Positions 17,707-27,316 of a DNA stretch of 64,000 bases are shown in pieces. The notes under the pieces were generated by a model. That model was not told the origin of the DNA and did not search any database. It saw only the letters and a program-made list of their open reading frames with translations. The position numbers and the translations under genes are program-made. Origin of the DNA: Paenibacillus sp. Marseille-Q4541 (lineage in GTDB: Bacteria; Bacillota; Bacilli; Paenibacillales; Paenibacillaceae); assembly GCF_018310695.1 (NCBI RefSeq), contig NZ_JAGXCY010000014.1:43742-107741 (forward strand), given 5' to 3'. Each line of letters starts with the position of its first letter. Within the stretch, counting starts at the first letter, position 1.

Positions 17707-18840
17707 TCACCCTAACTTTTGTTTGAATTCTCGTCCGATTTGATCAGCAACCATGATGGAAGCGACTACGGCTTCTTCTGTTACTGGGAACGGCATGGAG
17801 TGAATCGATTCTTCCGGAATACAAGCCTTTCTTGCTACTTCCTTCAGTTCTTCAACCGTCACTTTCTCTACACCGATGTCCGCGAGGCATACAGGCAGTC
17901 CGATGGAGACACAGAAAGCAAGAACTTCGTTCAGTTCTTCCTGAGGTGCATTTTCAAGGACAAGCTGGGCGATGGTACTGAAAGCTACTTTTTCACCGTG
18001 GAAATAATGATGTGTGCCTTCCAGTGCTGTAAGTCCGTTATGGATGGCGTGAGCAGCAGCAAGACCTGCACTTTCAAACCCAAGTCCGGATAGCAAAATG
18101 TTCGTCTCTACAATATTCTCAAGCGCAGGAGTCACCAAGTTGCAGTCACTTGCTACTTTTGCATTTGCTCCATCTTCAAGAAGAGTTTCATAACAAAGCT
18201 TGGCAAGGGCAAGCGCTGCTTTTGTACCGACTGCTTTTTGAGCACTGCCATCAAGGACGCCACAAGGAAGACCTGCGTTCACACCCGAGTAGGATTTTGC
18301 TGTTGCTCTGGCTTCAAAGTAAGTAGAAAGGGCATCTCCCATCCCTGAAACAAGAAAACGGGTAGGCGCGTTTGCAATAATCGTTGTATCGATCATGACT
18401 ACACTTGGACTTTGTTTAAAGTAAGCGTAATCATCAAAAGCCCCATCAGCCGTATAAAGTACTGCCGAATGACTTGTTGGCGCATCCGTTGCTGCGATTG
18501 TTGGCACAATAATCAGCGCTTCTCCTTCGGCAACACACTTGGCAGTGTCAATTGCCTTCCCTCCGCCTAGGCCGATCGTACAGGAACATTGCTTTTCTTT
18601 CGCAAGCTCTTGAAGTCTAGCAATCTCTTCGCGAGTACATTCACCTCCGAACCCACCTTCCACCAGCGTGACATTAAATTTCTCGGATGTTGCATTCAGT
18701 TGTTCTTTTACACGTGCTATATCATCAGGATGGGCAATCAGTAACGCAGAGTCACCAAAGGTCCGAATAAAGTATCCCAAATTTAAAAGTTCATTTTCAC
18801 CTTGTACATATTTCGTAGGACTGATAAAAGCTCTTCTCAT
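17707..18840 (-). CDS. gldA: Glycerol dehydrogenase (NAD+, Zn-dependent)
   Basis: Oxidises glycerol to dihydroxyacetone with NAD+. The fold is that of family III metal-dependent alcohol dehydrogenases. GLGGGKAIDTAKCVA binds the dinucleotide; Zn ligands are expected in SGMGDALSTYFEARA, AAAHAIHNGLTALEG and HYFHGEKVAFSTI. Length 377 is typical. The ATG follows AGGAGGTAATA. Together with the kinase it converts glycerol to a glycolytic intermediate without glycerol-3-phosphate. The divergent PocR-type gene is the likely regulator, and a cre-like element lies between them. Confidence 0.94.
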   Translation of the reverse strand: MRRAFISPTKYVQGENELLNLGYFIRTFGDSALLIAHPDDIARVKEQLNATSEKFNVTLVEGGFGGECTREEIARLQELAKEKQCSCTIGLGGGKAIDTAKCVAEGEALIIVPTIAATDAPTSHSAVLYTADGAFDDYAYFKQSPSVVMIDTTIIANAPTRFLVSGMGDALSTYFEARATAKSYSGVNAGLPCGVLDGSAQKAVGTKAALALAKLCYETLLEDGANAKVASDCNLVTPALENIVETNILLSGLGFESAGLAAAHAIHNGLTALEGTHHYFHGEKVAFSTIAQLVLENAPQEELNEVLAFCVSIGLPVCLADIGVEKVTVEELKEVARKACIPEESIHSMPFPVTEEAVVASIMVADQIGREFKQKLG

Positions 18841-18916
18841 CGTTATTACCTCCTAGCATTCTATATGTCTATTATATTTTTTACCCAATATTCTTACATT
18901 GAACTAAGATAACTAA

Positions 18917-18930
18917 TTAAAGCGTTTTCT
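18917..18930. promoter_or_regulatory. cre-like element upstream of gldA-dhaK
   Basis: TTAAAGCGTTTTCT fits the catabolite responsive element consensus TGWAARCGYTWNCW apart from the second base. Its position between gldA and the PocR-type gene suits CcpA repression. Confidence 0.4.
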
Positions 18931-18963
18931 TATCGTATTTTCTTGTCCTCATGAGGCATAAAT

Positions 18964-18980
18964 TGTACTTTTATGTACTT
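18964..18980 (+). promoter_or_regulatory. Tandem TGTACTT repeats between gldA and pocR-like gene
   Basis: TGTACTT occurs at 18964-18970 and 18974-18980, a ten-base period that puts both copies on one face of the helix. AraC-family proteins bind such direct repeats, so this is a candidate site for the adjacent regulator. Confidence 0.3.
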
Positions 18981-19055
18981 GTCTAGTAAAAAAAGATATA
19001 CTAGCAGCAGAAGCTAAACATCAAGATTCTATTTTTATTACAGGAGTAAACCCTT

Positions 19056-20111
19056 ATGAAGCCTACACATTTTCATCTGAATCAAATCATCGATATTGAT
19101 AAATGGCACAAACTTCAAGACTCCCTCTCTCTAGTAACCAAAATGGCGATCATCACCGTTGACTACAAAGGAGTCCCTGTGACCAAGCACAGTCACTGCC
19201 AATCGTTCTGTCAGGCGGTACGCAAAGATGAGATGCTGTCAGAATACTGCCAGAAATGTGATGCAAGAGGTGGGCTTGAAGCGGTTCGAACAAATAAACC
19301 CTATATTTATTCTTGTCATTTTAATATTGTGGATATCGCCATTCCTATTCTAATCGACGGTCAATATGTAGGTGCCATTATGGCAGGTCAGATCAAGCTG
19401 ACGGATCAGGAAGTACCGCTGGAGCAGATTGTGACACGCCCTGAAAATACCGAGACCCGCGCTAAATTTCGCGCACTAGAAAAAGAATATAATGCACTAC
19501 CACAGCTCTCTTATGATGAAGTATCCGTTGCTGCCGAAATGCTGCTTCAGCTCTGCAATTATATTGTGGAAGAATCGATTCAGAAGAACGCAACGATAGA
19601 CATGTATAAAAAGGCGCTGTCACAGGATATGCCTCTTACACTACCTGTAGATGCTCCTTCGGCAAAAGTGTTCAAGAACATGGAAGCGATGCAGCATGAG
19701 CTTGTGAACACGATGATCGATAGCAAGATTAAGAAATTCACAGCCCATGATTTCCATACGCTAAACCCGCTTTTAACGCCAGCCTTTGAATACATTTACC
19801 ATCACAAAAACGAGAACATTTCCCTCCAGCAGATGGCTAAGTTATGTCATGTAAGCCCAAGCTATTTCAGCCGTATCTTCACTAGGGAGACCGGAGAGAA
19901 TTTTTCTGTATTTCTCCCCCGTCTGAAGATGGAATGGGCGAAACAGCTGCTCGAAGAAACGGACCTTCCTATCCATCAGATCAGCGAGGATCTGGGATAC
20001 GCGGATGCAGGCTATTTTATTAAAACATTTAAGAAGTTAGAAGGTCTGACCCCAGCGGTATATCGCAAAATGGTTCACGGCAAAGTGAAAATTCCGAATT
20101 CCAGCGGATAA
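19056..20111 (+). CDS. AraC-family regulator with PocR sensory domain
   Basis: Transcription activator with an N-terminal PocR domain (about residues 8-185) and a C-terminal AraC HTH (about 245-345, LQQMAKLCHVSPSYFSRIFTRETGENF and ISEDLGYADAGYFIKTFKKLEGLTPAVYRK). The PocR part carries a cysteine cluster (HCQSFCQAV, EYCQKCDARGG, YIYSCHF), as in PocR proteins that respond to 1,2- or 1,3-propanediol, glycerol or related small molecules. It is divergent from gldA-dhaK and is very likely their regulator. The ATG follows ACAGGAG. Confidence 0.92.
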   Translation: MKPTHFHLNQIIDIDKWHKLQDSLSLVTKMAIITVDYKGVPVTKHSHCQSFCQAVRKDEMLSEYCQKCDARGGLEAVRTNKPYIYSCHFNIVDIAIPILIDGQYVGAIMAGQIKLTDQEVPLEQIVTRPENTETRAKFRALEKEYNALPQLSYDEVSVAAEMLLQLCNYIVEESIQKNATIDMYKKALSQDMPLTLPVDAPSAKVFKNMEAMQHELVNTMIDSKIKKFTAHDFHTLNPLLTPAFEYIYHHKNENISLQQMAKLCHVSPSYFSRIFTRETGENFSVFLPRLKMEWAKQLLEETDLPIHQISEDLGYADAGYFIKTFKKLEGLTPAVYRKMVHGKVKIPNSSG

Positions 20112-20144
20112 TGTTCATTACATTATCCAATAGAAGATGAACGT

Positions 20145-20200
20145 AAAAAAGACAGCCCTTTGTCACAAGCAGTGACCTATACTAGGGCTGTCCTTTGTTA
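20145..20200. terminator. Bidirectional terminator between pocR-like gene and GH35 gene
   Basis: GACAGCCCT (20151-20159) pairs with AGGGCTGTC (20184-20192); a nested GTCAC/GTGAC stem lies inside. A-run and T-run flank the stem. Confidence 0.85.
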
Positions 20201-20212
20201 TTTTGGGATCGG

Positions 20213-22021
20213 TTACACCAATTGATCTTCTTGTTCCTGAACAAAGTTAAGTACACTCTCATCCATTACAGCTGTGTTCCCCAGATCAGGCACATCCGTA
20301 AGCGTGACCGTTGCATCCTCAGGACATTGTTCCAGCTCAAACACCACAATTTCATTCACACCTTGGCGCAGCAGAGGTCCGGGGATATATAAGGCACGCT
20401 GCGGTCCTGCTTCATAATATCTTCCTAGATTAAAGCCATTGATCCATACTACCCCCTTCTTCCATCCATCTAGACGAAGAAAGGTATCTCCAATGTCCTC
20501 TATATCCAAATAACCACGATGAAATGCCGGTTGGCCTATGTTCATGAGTTCTCCGTATTGTAAGCTCGCTACCGACTGTGGCGTAAGGGGCAATGTTCTT
20601 ATTGTCCAATCGTACTGGAACTGATTATCGATTCGAACGCCTTCTGTAATTCCTTTCGCATCCCTCAGCATCGGTCCATAATTCACGCGCCCCATATTCT
20701 CTACCAGAATATCGAGCCTACCACCTTCCTTAGGTACATGAATCGGAAGCGGCTGCGGGTTCCAACGCTCTATCGTTCCGAGTAGTTCCCCGTTCAGATA
20801 TACCTGAGCACGGTCACGAACTTCTTGTAAGTATAGCTTTTGTCCATGTCTTGGACCTTTAAGTTCTGTAGAATACATAATAAAGCCATAAGACTGACCC
20901 AGCTTTTCCATAGGCTGTACTGAGGTCTGCTGAACCGGTACCGAGAGCTGATCTAACTGGCTGAACAATGGACTGCACTCTTGTAAGCTGACTTTGCCGT
21001 AGGCTATTTTCGGAGTAGGTGCTGGCAGCTCACATCCTGGCTCAATTCCATGTTTCTCAAAAACCTGACGCACCGCCTCGTATTTCTCCGTCACGTCCCC
21101 CCATTCCGTCAAAGGTGCATCGTAGTCATAACTGGTAATGGTAGGTTCATAGGTTTCACCGTAGTTGGCGCCATTATAAAAGCCGAAGTTTGTTCCTCCA
21201 TGGAACATGTACATATTAACGGAAGCTCCAGCGGAAAGGATCTCATCCAGTACCGTTGCAACATCGGATGCATCCCTTACATGATGGGGTTTCATCCAGT
21301 GATCAAACCATCCGTTCCAATATTCCATGACCATGAGCGGATCGTCTTGCCTGTGTTCTCGAAACTTTGCAAAGGAATCCGATACACGCGAACCAAAATT
21401 CACAGTTGCATGCACGTCCGTTAAGGTTCCGCCGATCAGCATTTCATCGGTAGGGCCATCGGAAGTAAACAGCAGTACGTTCATTCCCCTTGAAATAAGA
21501 CCTTCTCGTAAATATGTAAGATACGCGGTATCATTGCCATAACTTCCATATTCATTCTCTACTTGGACCGCAATGATCGGTCCTCCGTTTGTCGAGAGGA
21601 GAGGAGCGAGTCTTGGAATGAGTTCATCATAATATCGATCTACCTTAGCTAGGTACTGCTTATCCATGCAGCGTAGCTGCATTTCACTCTCCAGAAGCCA
21701 TGCGGGAAGTCCGCCAAATTCCCACTCAGCACAAATATAAGGGGACGGCCGAACAATAACGTGTAGTCCTATTTCACCAGCTAACTGAATAAAACGTTCG
21801 ATATTAGCCATTCCTTCAAAGTCAAACCGGCCTTCCTCTGCCTCGTGAAAGTTCCATGGAATATAGGTTTCTACTGTATTAAAGCCACATGCCTTTAATT
21901 TTTGCAGCCTGTCCTGCCAGTACGCGGGAACAACACGAAAATAATGGATTGCTCCTGACAGGATACGAAAAGGCTTTCCATCCAGTTCATATTGCCCTTT
22001 GCTAATGGTAAGAATGCTCAT
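20213..22021 (-). CDS. Beta-galactosidase, glycoside hydrolase family 35
   Basis: Retaining exo-beta-galactosidase, here without a signal peptide and so intracellular. The TIM-barrel signature RPSPYICAEWEFGGLPAWL is present, with the acid/base in VENEYGSYGND (E167) and nucleophile in VMEYWNGWFDHW (E243), counted from an upstream frame start 10 codons earlier. C-terminal beta domains end in the jelly-roll WINGFNLGRYYEAGPQRALYIPGPLL. ATG 22021 follows GGGAGGAAGGA. It is the last gene of the GH88/YesMN/ABC locus and probably trims galactosyl residues from imported oligosaccharides. Confidence 0.93.
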   Translation of the reverse strand: MSILTISKGQYELDGKPFRILSGAIHYFRVVPAYWQDRLQKLKACGFNTVETYIPWNFHEAEEGRFDFEGMANIERFIQLAGEIGLHVIVRPSPYICAEWEFGGLPAWLLESEMQLRCMDKQYLAKVDRYYDELIPRLAPLLSTNGGPIIAVQVENEYGSYGNDTAYLTYLREGLISRGMNVLLFTSDGPTDEMLIGGTLTDVHATVNFGSRVSDSFAKFREHRQDDPLMVMEYWNGWFDHWMKPHHVRDASDVATVLDEILSAGASVNMYMFHGGTNFGFYNGANYGETYEPTITSYDYDAPLTEWGDVTEKYEAVRQVFEKHGIEPGCELPAPTPKIAYGKVSLQECSPLFSQLDQLSVPVQQTSVQPMEKLGQSYGFIMYSTELKGPRHGQKLYLQEVRDRAQVYLNGELLGTIERWNPQPLPIHVPKEGGRLDILVENMGRVNYGPMLRDAKGITEGVRIDNQFQYDWTIRTLPLTPQSVASLQYGELMNIGQPAFHRGYLDIEDIGDTFLRLDGWKKGVVWINGFNLGRYYEAGPQRALYIPGPLLRQGVNEIVVFELEQCPEDATVTLTDVPDLGNTAVMDESVLNFVQEQEDQLV

Positions 22022-22144
22022 CTTGTCCTTCCTCCCTCTCTCATCAGACACAAGTTCATCTTAACTATCGTAATATAACTTCCATATAAATCCAAGAAAA
22101 AAAGCTTTGAAGCAGCCATGATGTCCGCTTCAAAGCCACTTATT

Positions 22145-23518
22145 TTACTTTGTTTCCTTTTCATCAATAACTTTGGCAGCTTCATCTGCCATCCATTTCT
22201 GTACATCTTCGATAGGTTCATTGCTTAGCATGAATTTACTGAACCCGTCATCGATAATCTTTGTCAGATCTGAACCACTGACAGTGACGACGTCGGAAGC
22301 ATCGAGGTATTTGATGTCTGGGCCAAACAACGTATTTTTAAGGGAATCTACATCGTACAGCTCTGTGTTTTTGCCAATCATACGTTCAAGAACTTTATCT
22401 TTATCTGATTTCTTCCATCCGGAGAATTCCATCCTTGCATCGGAATCTGCTGTCGTCATAAATCTCATGAGTTTATAGGACTCTTCTTTATGCTTCGATG
22501 TGGAGCCCATGAACAGTTGATTTCCGCCGACAAAGTATTTACCGTCCTCATATTCTTTAGGCAACGCACTTGCAGGAGGTAACGGAATCGGAGCAAATGC
22601 TGTCGTGAATTCATGCGGATATTCATCCGTTTTACCCGGATCTGGAATCATAAAACTTCCTGACATGATCATAGCTGCATCGCCGCTAAAAAATTCACTG
22701 CGATAGTTCAGTTTTGCAGCGAGTACATCCGCGTATGGTTTAGCCGATTGATCCTGTGTCTCCATGTCTTTACGCAGCTGGAAGAAATATTTATAAGTGG
22801 GGTCTGTTAAAATTGTTGTTCCATCACTATATCGGTATGGATCTTTCATAACGGTTTGCGCAGGACCGTTCATATACAGCTCCCAAGTATGAAAATACGT
22901 TCCGTACTGCTTGTCGACGCCTTCCCCTTTGGTCAACTTCTTCGCATAATCGCGGTAATCATCCCACGTCCATCCATAGGTTGGGACCGGTAAACCTGCT
23001 TCGTCCAGTGCATCTTTGTTTAGTAAGATGAACTGGTACCCTGCTGTCATCTGCATTCCGTAATATTTGTCATCCACTTTGGGATTTACATAGTATTCAT
23101 CTTCAGGCACGATGCCTTCTGCTTCATAGAATTCATTCAGTGGTGCGAGTGCCCCTCTTGCTGCTCTTTCTACAATCCCTCCCGCACTCGGGAGATTCAC
23201 AACGTCAACAGCTTCCCCGGATGAGATTAGAAAATCGAGCTTCTTCATCATTTCAACTGAATTACCAGGTACGAGTACGACATGCTCTACTTTGATGCCA
23301 GGATTCTTCTCCTCAAACTCTCGAAGCATGGCATCCGTAGCTCCTTCCTGATCAGCATTATCCCAGTTGTAGTACTTGATTGTGACTTCTCCGGAATTTT
23401 TATCACCGCTTGCGCCTTCTTTACCTGAGTCAGTTCCACCGCAACCACTGAGTGCCGTAACCATCGCAAGCGTCAAACACATCGATGCAGCCAAGTTCAT
23501 CTTCCATTTTTTTCTCAT
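22145..23518 (-). CDS. Sugar ABC transporter substrate-binding lipoprotein (family 1)
   Basis: Extracellular solute-binding protein, lipid-anchored through the lipobox ALSGC (Cys26). The family 1 fold is visible in TIKYYNWDNADQEGATDAMLREFEEKNPGIKVEHV, the DVVNLPSAGGI hinge segment and WTWDDYRDYAKKLTKG. Length 457 suits carbohydrate binders of the CUT1 class. The two permease genes directly upstream on the same strand complete the importer except for the ATPase, which CUT1 systems often supply from a shared MsmX-type gene elsewhere. Bound sugar is probably a uronic or galactose-containing oligosaccharide, judged by neighbours only. Confidence 0.92.
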   Translation of the reverse strand: MRKKWKMNLAASMCLTLAMVTALSGCGGTDSGKEGASGDKNSGEVTIKYYNWDNADQEGATDAMLREFEEKNPGIKVEHVVLVPGNSVEMMKKLDFLISSGEAVDVVNLPSAGGIVERAARGALAPLNEFYEAEGIVPEDEYYVNPKVDDKYYGMQMTAGYQFILLNKDALDEAGLPVPTYGWTWDDYRDYAKKLTKGEGVDKQYGTYFHTWELYMNGPAQTVMKDPYRYSDGTTILTDPTYKYFFQLRKDMETQDQSAKPYADVLAAKLNYRSEFFSGDAAMIMSGSFMIPDPGKTDEYPHEFTTAFAPIPLPPASALPKEYEDGKYFVGGNQLFMGSTSKHKEESYKLMRFMTTADSDARMEFSGWKKSDKDKVLERMIGKNTELYDVDSLKNTLFGPDIKYLDASDVVTVSGSDLTKIIDDGFSKFMLSNEPIEDVQKWMADEAAKVIDEKETK

Positions 23519-23682
23519 TCTTGGGGCCCCCTCAATTTAAGAAGATCTGTTGTCTATCTACAAACTGATTATAAAAAAATTCGCTAAATGGAGAGTGCAA
23601 TATTTTGAGGTGTCAGGTACACTTTTTACACCTTTTATAAATTCCGTAGTTGACTCATCTTTTTCCGTTTGCTAACTGCAGA

Positions 23683-24519
23683 TTATCCCTTTACTCCGCC
23701 AAGCGCGATCCCGTTTATAACCTGCTTCTGTAGCACGACAAAGACAATCAGCAGTGGAATAATGGCAGATAGAGAAGCCATCATCATGATCGCATCATTG
23801 GTTGTATAGTCATCACGGAACAGCGTCATCCCCAGCGGAATCGTGTAGAGCTCTTTGGATTGCAGAAAAATGAGCGGATTTTGATAATCATTCCATGACC
23901 AGATGAACTTGATAATTGCTACCGTAGCAATGACGGGACGGCATAGCGGCACCATAATCGAGAAAAAGGTTCGCAAATGACCTGCACCATCCATTCTCGC
24001 TGCTTCCAAATACTCATCACTAATTCCCATCATGAATTGACGTAGTAAGAATGTGAAATAAATCGAGAACATGCTCATAAAAATCAGCGCAAAATGCGTA
24101 TCGTATAAACCCATCCACCGAATTAGCATAAACCGCGGAATCAAGGTCGCTTGATCCGGAATAATCATAAAGGACAGCAAGAGAATAAACACGATGTTCC
24201 TTCCCTTAAATTTCAGCTTCGTAAACGAGTACGCCGCCATGGTCGATATAATTAAAGTAATCAAAGTAACAATGACCGCTATCTTCACCGAGTTAAAATA
24301 GATCTGGAGAAACGGTACATTTCCCATCCATACCGCTTTAAAATTGTTTAATCCATTAAATGACTCTGGAATCCATTGAATAGGGAAACGCATTACATCC
24401 CGCTCGTACTTCAAAGCAGATGAAATCATCCATATAAACGGAATTAGAAAGAGTATCGATAACGCACCCATAAGCGTGGTCATTATTATTTTTGTCAGGT
24501 TTTTGCGGATCGTTAGCAT
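23683..24519 (-). CDS. Carbohydrate ABC transporter permease (CUT1, second subunit)
   Basis: Inner-membrane component of the oligosaccharide importer, MalG/AraQ type. Six hydrophobic segments and the EAA loop EYLEAARMDGAGHLRTFFSIMVPLCRPV, which docks the ATPase, are visible. The C-terminus QVINGIALGGVKG is typical of the family. The ATG follows AGGAAGGAGAAG. Its start is 18 bases after the other permease gene ends. Confidence 0.93.
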   Translation of the reverse strand: MLTIRKNLTKIIMTTLMGALSILFLIPFIWMISSALKYERDVMRFPIQWIPESFNGLNNFKAVWMGNVPFLQIYFNSVKIAVIVTLITLIISTMAAYSFTKLKFKGRNIVFILLLSFMIIPDQATLIPRFMLIRWMGLYDTHFALIFMSMFSIYFTFLLRQFMMGISDEYLEAARMDGAGHLRTFFSIMVPLCRPVIATVAIIKFIWSWNDYQNPLIFLQSKELYTIPLGMTLFRDDYTTNDAIMMMASLSAIIPLLIVFVVLQKQVINGIALGGVKG

Positions 24520-24537
24520 TGATCTTCTTCTCCTTCC

Positions 24538-25476
24538 TTAGAGGGGCTCCTCATTTCTCATCTTCCAAGTGGCAGCCGTAATCACGCCGATAATGATAAA
24601 CAGAAGCCAGGAGATAGCCGAAGCATATCCCATGTTGTAGTTTACAAACCCTTCTTCATAAATGCGGAACACGATAACGGTTGATGAGTTGTTCGGTCCC
24701 CCTTCTGTCAGATAGGAGATGATATCGAACACTTTAAAGGAACCAATGAGCATCGTAATGAGCAAGAAAAAGGTAGTGGAACGAAGCAATGGTACAGTAA
24801 TTTTAAAAAACTTAGTCAGCCCATTTGCACCATCAATCTCAGCTGCTTCATAGAGTTCATTCGATATGCTGGTAAGTCCAGCCATATAAATAATGATCGT
24901 ATACCCGAGTCCTGCCCAAGCCGTGATAATGGCAATCGACAGCAGTGAGGTTTTCGGATCAACAAGCCATTTGGGAGGATTGCTGAATCCAAGGTCCATT
25001 AAAAATTGGTTGATGGGTCCAAGGGAAGGGTGGAATAATGCACTCCACACGGCAGCGATCGCAATAATGGAGGAGATATAAGGAATGAAAAATACAACTT
25101 TGAAATAGTCTTTGAAAAATACGGAGTTGTGGATAAGGACGGACAGTATTAAAGCAATGGCAATCGGAACCGGGACGGTGATGATTGTATAGATCAGATT
25201 GTTCTTCAAAGCCTGAATGATCGCAGGGTCTTGGAACATTTTGATATAATTTCCGATACCAATAAACTCAATGCCAGATATCCCCGATAACAGATTCCAC
25301 GAAGTGAAACTAAGATATAGAGAAAATCCGAGTGCAAATACATTTAGTAACAGCATTCCTATTAGTTCTGGAGCAAGAAATAACCAGCCTACCAAAGCTT
25401 CCCTGCGTTTAGGAGTCCAGAATTTTCGGGCAATTTTTGTCTTTTTCACGGACAAGTTTGGTCTCACAGTCTGCAA
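24538..25476 (-). CDS. Carbohydrate ABC transporter permease (CUT1, first subunit)
   Basis: MalF/UgpA-type partner of the neighbouring permease. Membrane segments begin at LVGWLFLAPELIGMLLLNVFALGFSLYLSF, and the EAA loop reads ELYEAAEIDGANGLTKFFKITVPLLRST. Translation appears to start at a TTG after GAGGTGATC. It is the first gene of the transporter set and lies 250 bases after the response-regulator gene ends, with that gene's terminator between them, so the transporter probably has its own YesN-controlled promoter. Confidence 0.92.
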   Translation of the reverse strand: MQTVRPNLSVKKTKIARKFWTPKRREALVGWLFLAPELIGMLLLNVFALGFSLYLSFTSWNLLSGISGIEFIGIGNYIKMFQDPAIIQALKNNLIYTIITVPVPIAIALILSVLIHNSVFFKDYFKVVFFIPYISSIIAIAAVWSALFHPSLGPINQFLMDLGFSNPPKWLVDPKTSLLSIAIITAWAGLGYTIIIYMAGLTSISNELYEAAEIDGANGLTKFFKITVPLLRSTTFFLLITMLIGSFKVFDIISYLTEGGPNNSSTVIVFRIYEEGFVNYNMGYASAISWLLFIIIGVITAATWKMRNEEPL

Positions 25477-25652
25477 GTTGGATCACCTCAACCTTTGAAT
25501 GAAATAGGAGATTTGCCGAGTAACCTTGGTTAAGGTTCCCCTCACGCAAATCACGGAGTTGATTACATATCCTTATCTTACTTTGATCCTGCCCTTTGAG
25601 CCGGATGGATTCTGACCTCGTATAAGTAATATTTTGACTTTTTTATATACAC

Positions 25653-25701
25653 AAAAAAGCTCACCGACACTGAGAAATGACACTCTCTCAGTACAGGTGA
25701 G
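25653..25701 (-). terminator. Terminator after the YesN-type gene
   Basis: On the minus strand CTCACC pairs with GGTGAG and an inner ACTGAGA pairs with TCTCAGT, then GCTTTTTTG follows. This separates the yesMN transcript from the ABC genes. Confidence 0.8.
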
Positions 25702-25726
25702 AACCAACCCTTATGATGGTATGAGG

Positions 25727-27316
25727 TTAACTTACATAATGTTTTCTCTTATATTCACTTGGCGTCATCCCAACGTATTTCTTGAATACTTTAGAAAAAT
25801 AAGTGCGATCTGAATATCCGAGCCCAATCGCCAGCGATTCCAGTGTCTGACCTGAGGTCTTCATCATTTTGGCAGCGATTTTCATTTTGTATTCATGAAC
25901 ATAATCTGTAAAATTCACTCCGGTTAATCGTTTAAAGTACCTTGAGAAATAGCTTGAATTCAAATACAGATACCTAGCCATATCGATAGAGGTTATATTC
26001 TCAGATAGATGGTTGTCGATAAACTCCTGAATGACCTGAAGCTTCGGCTCTTGTGTCTTTAGCCCGGTACTTTGCTGCCGATTCCTCATAGTATACAAGA
26101 GCAGTGTTTGAGACAGCTCCATGACGTCGTGACAACTTTGAGCGGAAGCAAGATAGCTGTACATCGACTCGTCTTGCTTTTTTCTGGAGAACATCAAGTC
26201 TACACCGCGCAGCACAACGGTCATCTCATGAACCAGATCTCTTGGTTCAATCCGTTTGTCTTGTGCGATACTTTTCATAGAAGATACGATCTGGTGGATC
26301 GCTTCAGCATCATTTTTAAGTATGGCTAGTTCCAGTTCCGATTTCCAAGTATCAAACATCCCTTGTGATGCAGGATAGAATACTTCTTCCGCATCCAGGG
26401 ACAAATCGCTAATCACTAGATTTCCACTCTTATTCTTATAAAAGCCACTCTTCTGCTTCACATATTGACGATGACAGATCCCAATAGATTCTAATCCGAT
26501 TCTATCATTTATGGTCACCGTACTTAATTGAATTCTGAGGAAATGTTCACATCTTGAACGAAGCTCATCCATATACTGCTGAAAATATAGATAGGTATGG
26601 TTCGCTAGATTCAGTCTGTAATTGTACAGAATGACCAGATTGTTCTTCTGCACAAACGGTGTAATGCCTTCGTATGCCGTTGTCAGTTCCAAGGCTATGT
26701 TATAGATTGCATAAGATATAAGAGGCAGATCGCTGTAGGTATAGATCTGCTCGTAAGCAGCGTAGCGAATATCTACCACAGCCATCATGAAATAAGGATG
26801 TCGCCATGTAATACCAAGCTCTGCGGCATATTCCACTGTGGAATCGAGTTTGACTCCTTCTATGACACGGGCGATCAAATCTTGTCTGAACAATAGTTCA
26901 TTCGACTTGGCCCTTTCCGCAGTCATAGCAGTGCCCTTGGTATGAAGTTCACGAATCGCTTTCTTCAGGCTTCGCTCCAGCTGTTCTTGGGACAGCTGAT
27001 CTTTTAGCAAATAATCATCTGCACTTAGTTTAATCGCTGCTTGAGCATATCCAAAATCTTCATGACAGGTCAGAAAAATGATCCTCGTATCTGGTTTAAG
27101 ACTCATAAAGGACGCGGCTAGATCAATACCGTTTTTCTGAGGCAGGCCAATATCCGTAATCACGATATCCGGCCAAATCTCTTGAAACATATGTAATGCC
27201 TTAGCACTGGAATAGGTGGCGCCGGCAATTTGTAACTTTAAAGTCTCCCAATCAATCATTTGTTGAAGTACTTTGAGCATAGGGACGTCATCATCAATTA
27301 GCATCACTTTATGCAT
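25727..27316 (-). CDS. YesN-type response regulator with AraC output domain
   Basis: Receiver domain (about residues 1-120) with the acidic pocket DDD at 8-10 and the phospho-acceptor D55 in VITDIGLP. A central linker of about 280 residues follows, then an AraC HTH at about 430-529 (SIDMARYLYLNSSYFSRYFKRLTGVNF, AIGLGYSDRTYFSKVFKKYVGMTPSEYK). Paired with the YesM-type kinase, whose frame it overlaps by 8 bases. This type usually activates the adjacent carbohydrate transporter in response to an extracellular sugar. The ATG follows GGAGGG. Confidence 0.93.
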   Translation of the reverse strand: MHKVMLIDDDVPMLKVLQQMIDWETLKLQIAGATYSSAKALHMFQEIWPDIVITDIGLPQKNGIDLAASFMSLKPDTRIIFLTCHEDFGYAQAAIKLSADDYLLKDQLSQEQLERSLKKAIRELHTKGTAMTAERAKSNELLFRQDLIARVIEGVKLDSTVEYAAELGITWRHPYFMMAVVDIRYAAYEQIYTYSDLPLISYAIYNIALELTTAYEGITPFVQKNNLVILYNYRLNLANHTYLYFQQYMDELRSRCEHFLRIQLSTVTINDRIGLESIGICHRQYVKQKSGFYKNKSGNLVISDLSLDAEEVFYPASQGMFDTWKSELELAILKNDAEAIHQIVSSMKSIAQDKRIEPRDLVHEMTVVLRGVDLMFSRKKQDESMYSYLASAQSCHDVMELSQTLLLYTMRNRQQSTGLKTQEPKLQVIQEFIDNHLSENITSIDMARYLYLNSSYFSRYFKRLTGVNFTDYVHEYKMKIAAKMMKTSGQTLESLAIGLGYSDRTYFSKVFKKYVGMTPSEYKRKHYVS

